Part shown: positions 22,931-23,670 of the stretch, piece after piece | How the letters are laid out: every line of letters begins with the position of its first letter | How positions within the stretch are numbered: the stretch's first letter is position 1 | DNA from: an uncultured Clostridia bacterium | GTDB lineage: Bacteria; Bacillota; Clostridia; Oscillospirales; CAG-272 | Direction: 5' to 3' | DNA length: 23,670 nt | Assembly: GCA_945949385.1 (NCBI GenBank) | Contig: CAMFEL010000011.1 | Coordinates: 1 to 23,670, forward strand | Position numbers and translations under genes: made by a program | The notes under the pieces: model-generated | Databases searched by the model: none | What the model was told of the DNA's origin: nothing | What the model saw: only the letters and a program-made list of their open reading frames with translations

Positions 22931-23670
22931 ATGGGCTTTTTGAAGACAAGATGGACTGACGGTGTTAACAAAAATAATCCGTTGCCTGAATATCCCCGAC
23001 CTCAGCTTGAAAGGGCGCAGTGGATGTCTTTAAACGGAATATATGAATATGCAATAAAATCGGCAGGATGTGAATGGGCAGAGGAGTTTGACGGTGAAAT
23101 TGTTGTTCCCTTTGCGGTTGAATCCATGCTTTCAGGTGTTCAGAAGCCGCTTATGCCCAATCAGAGGTTGTGGTATAAAAAGATTTTCACTATACCCGAT
23201 GAAATGAAAAACAAGCATATAATCCTCAATTTTGCGGCTGTTGATTGGCAATGTAAGGTTTTTGTGAACAAAGCCCTTGCAGGTACACATTCGGGCGGAT
23301 ATTGCTCCTTTTCCTTTGATATTACAAACCTCCTGACAGACGGCGAAAACGAACTTATTGTATGCGTTTATGACCCGACAGAAAAAGGTTGGCAGCAAAG
23401 AGGCAAGCAGGTGCTTAATATCCACGGCTTTTGGTACACCGCAACCTCCGGTATTTGGCAGAGCGTATGGCTTGAAGCTGTAAATGAATGTCATATAAAA
23501 AAGCTCAGAATGATTCCCGATATTGACGAAAAGCTTTTGAAAATCAAAACTTTTGCTACTGATGAGAATTGCGAAGTAAAGGTTACCGTGTATGATAACG
23601 GTGAAATCATTTCCGAAAACATCATCTCTCTCGACGGTGAAATTAAGTTTGACAAAATTAAGCTTTGGTC
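22931..23670 (+). CDS. Glycoside hydrolase family 2 protein, N-terminal part
   Basis: The frame is open from ATG 22931 to the window end (246 codons seen); GGAGG lies 7 bases upstream. PLPEYPRPQLERAQWMSLNGIYEYAI is the typical N-terminus of GH2 beta-galactosidase/beta-glucuronidase-like enzymes. It is followed by a jelly-roll sugar-binding domain (IVVPFAVES, LWYKKIFTIPDEM, LNFAAVDWQCKVFVN, HSGGYCSFSFDITNLL, NELIVCVYDPTE, RGKQ, and GFWYTATSGIWQSVWLE at about 160-176), then the start of the immunoglobulin-like domain. There is no signal peptide, so it is intracellular. The catalytic barrel is outside the window, so the substrate cannot be judged. Confidence 0.93.
   Translation, partial: MGFLKTRWTDGVNKNNPLPEYPRPQLERAQWMSLNGIYEYAIKSAGCEWAEEFDGEIVVPFAVESMLSGVQKPLMPNQRLWYKKIFTIPDEMKNKHIILNFAAVDWQCKVFVNKALAGTHSGGYCSFSFDITNLLTDGENELIVCVYDPTEKGWQQRGKQVLNIHGFWYTATSGIWQSVWLEAVNECHIKKLRMIPDIDEKLLKIKTFATDENCEVKVTVYDNGEIISENIISLDGEIKFDKIKLW

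Noticed and set aside
22651..22971. Minus-strand frame of 106 codons
   Set aside because: It reads through the tRNA-Leu gene and part of repeat C.

Overview
The window looks like chromosomal DNA of a gut-type Clostridia bacterium, probably an Oscillospiraceae/Ruminococcaceae relative. This is an inference from strong Gram-positive ribosome binding sites (AAGGAGG), many near-consensus promoters with exact 17-base spacers, lipoprotein signals, a tRNA with encoded CCA, and the gene families present. The genes from 1 to about 20.2 kb have balanced to GC-rich codon use, apart from the acyltransferase at 5957. The segment from about 20.7 to 22.5 kb is visibly AT-rich and repeat-laden, so it looks acquired.

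Layout: (1) 1-1858, minus strand: a secreted DUF4091-type protein, cut by the window edge, divergent from (2) a plus-strand MacB-like ABC exporter (ATPase-permease fusion) and a lipid-anchored D-Ala-D-Ala carboxypeptidase (2064-5768), closed by a terminator. (3) A membrane acyltransferase-3 protein followed by uvrB with a TTG start (5957-9086). (4) 9087-10244: mostly non-coding. It holds a strong promoter, a structured leader with no assigned class, a DUF1292 gene broken by an in-frame TAG, a roughly 160-nt structured RNA that may be 6S RNA, and a strong terminator. (5) A tightly coupled operon (10245-15510): an 856-residue fusion (CoA-disulfide-reductase-like flavoprotein, rhodanese, siroheme-type sulfite/nitrite reductase half and two-cluster ferredoxin) with a FecBCD/BtuFCD-type ABC importer. 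(6) Minus strand, 20231-15650: nucleoside hydrolase, two tandem paralogous sialidase-like BNR propellers without signal peptides, and two GNAT acetyltransferases.

(7) 20388-22744: a modular array. Three copies of a 214-216 bp hairpin-rich repeat, each with a 174-176 bp MITE-like core ending in TTTTCAA/TTGAAAA plus a terminator-like hairpin, alternate with cargo and with a second repeat family of about 48 bp. Reading on the minus strand from tRNA-Leu(UAG), each unit is hairpin repeat, cargo, direct-repeat element. The cargoes are a four-helix-bundle protein with a SAM methyltransferase, then an unknown gene with an in-frame TAA, then a unit with no gene. In both gene-bearing units the repeat edge supplies the -35 box of the cargo promoter with a 17-base spacer. 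This array is the best candidate here for something undescribed. (8) 22931 to the end: the start of a glycoside hydrolase family 2 gene on the plus strand.

The genes work in separate groups: cell-envelope functions (exporter, carboxypeptidase, acyltransferase), DNA repair (UvrB), a sulfur/redox enzyme co-expressed with a metal-chelate-type importer, an intracellular glycan/nucleoside-like catabolic cluster, and the cassette-like accessory array beside a tRNA gene.
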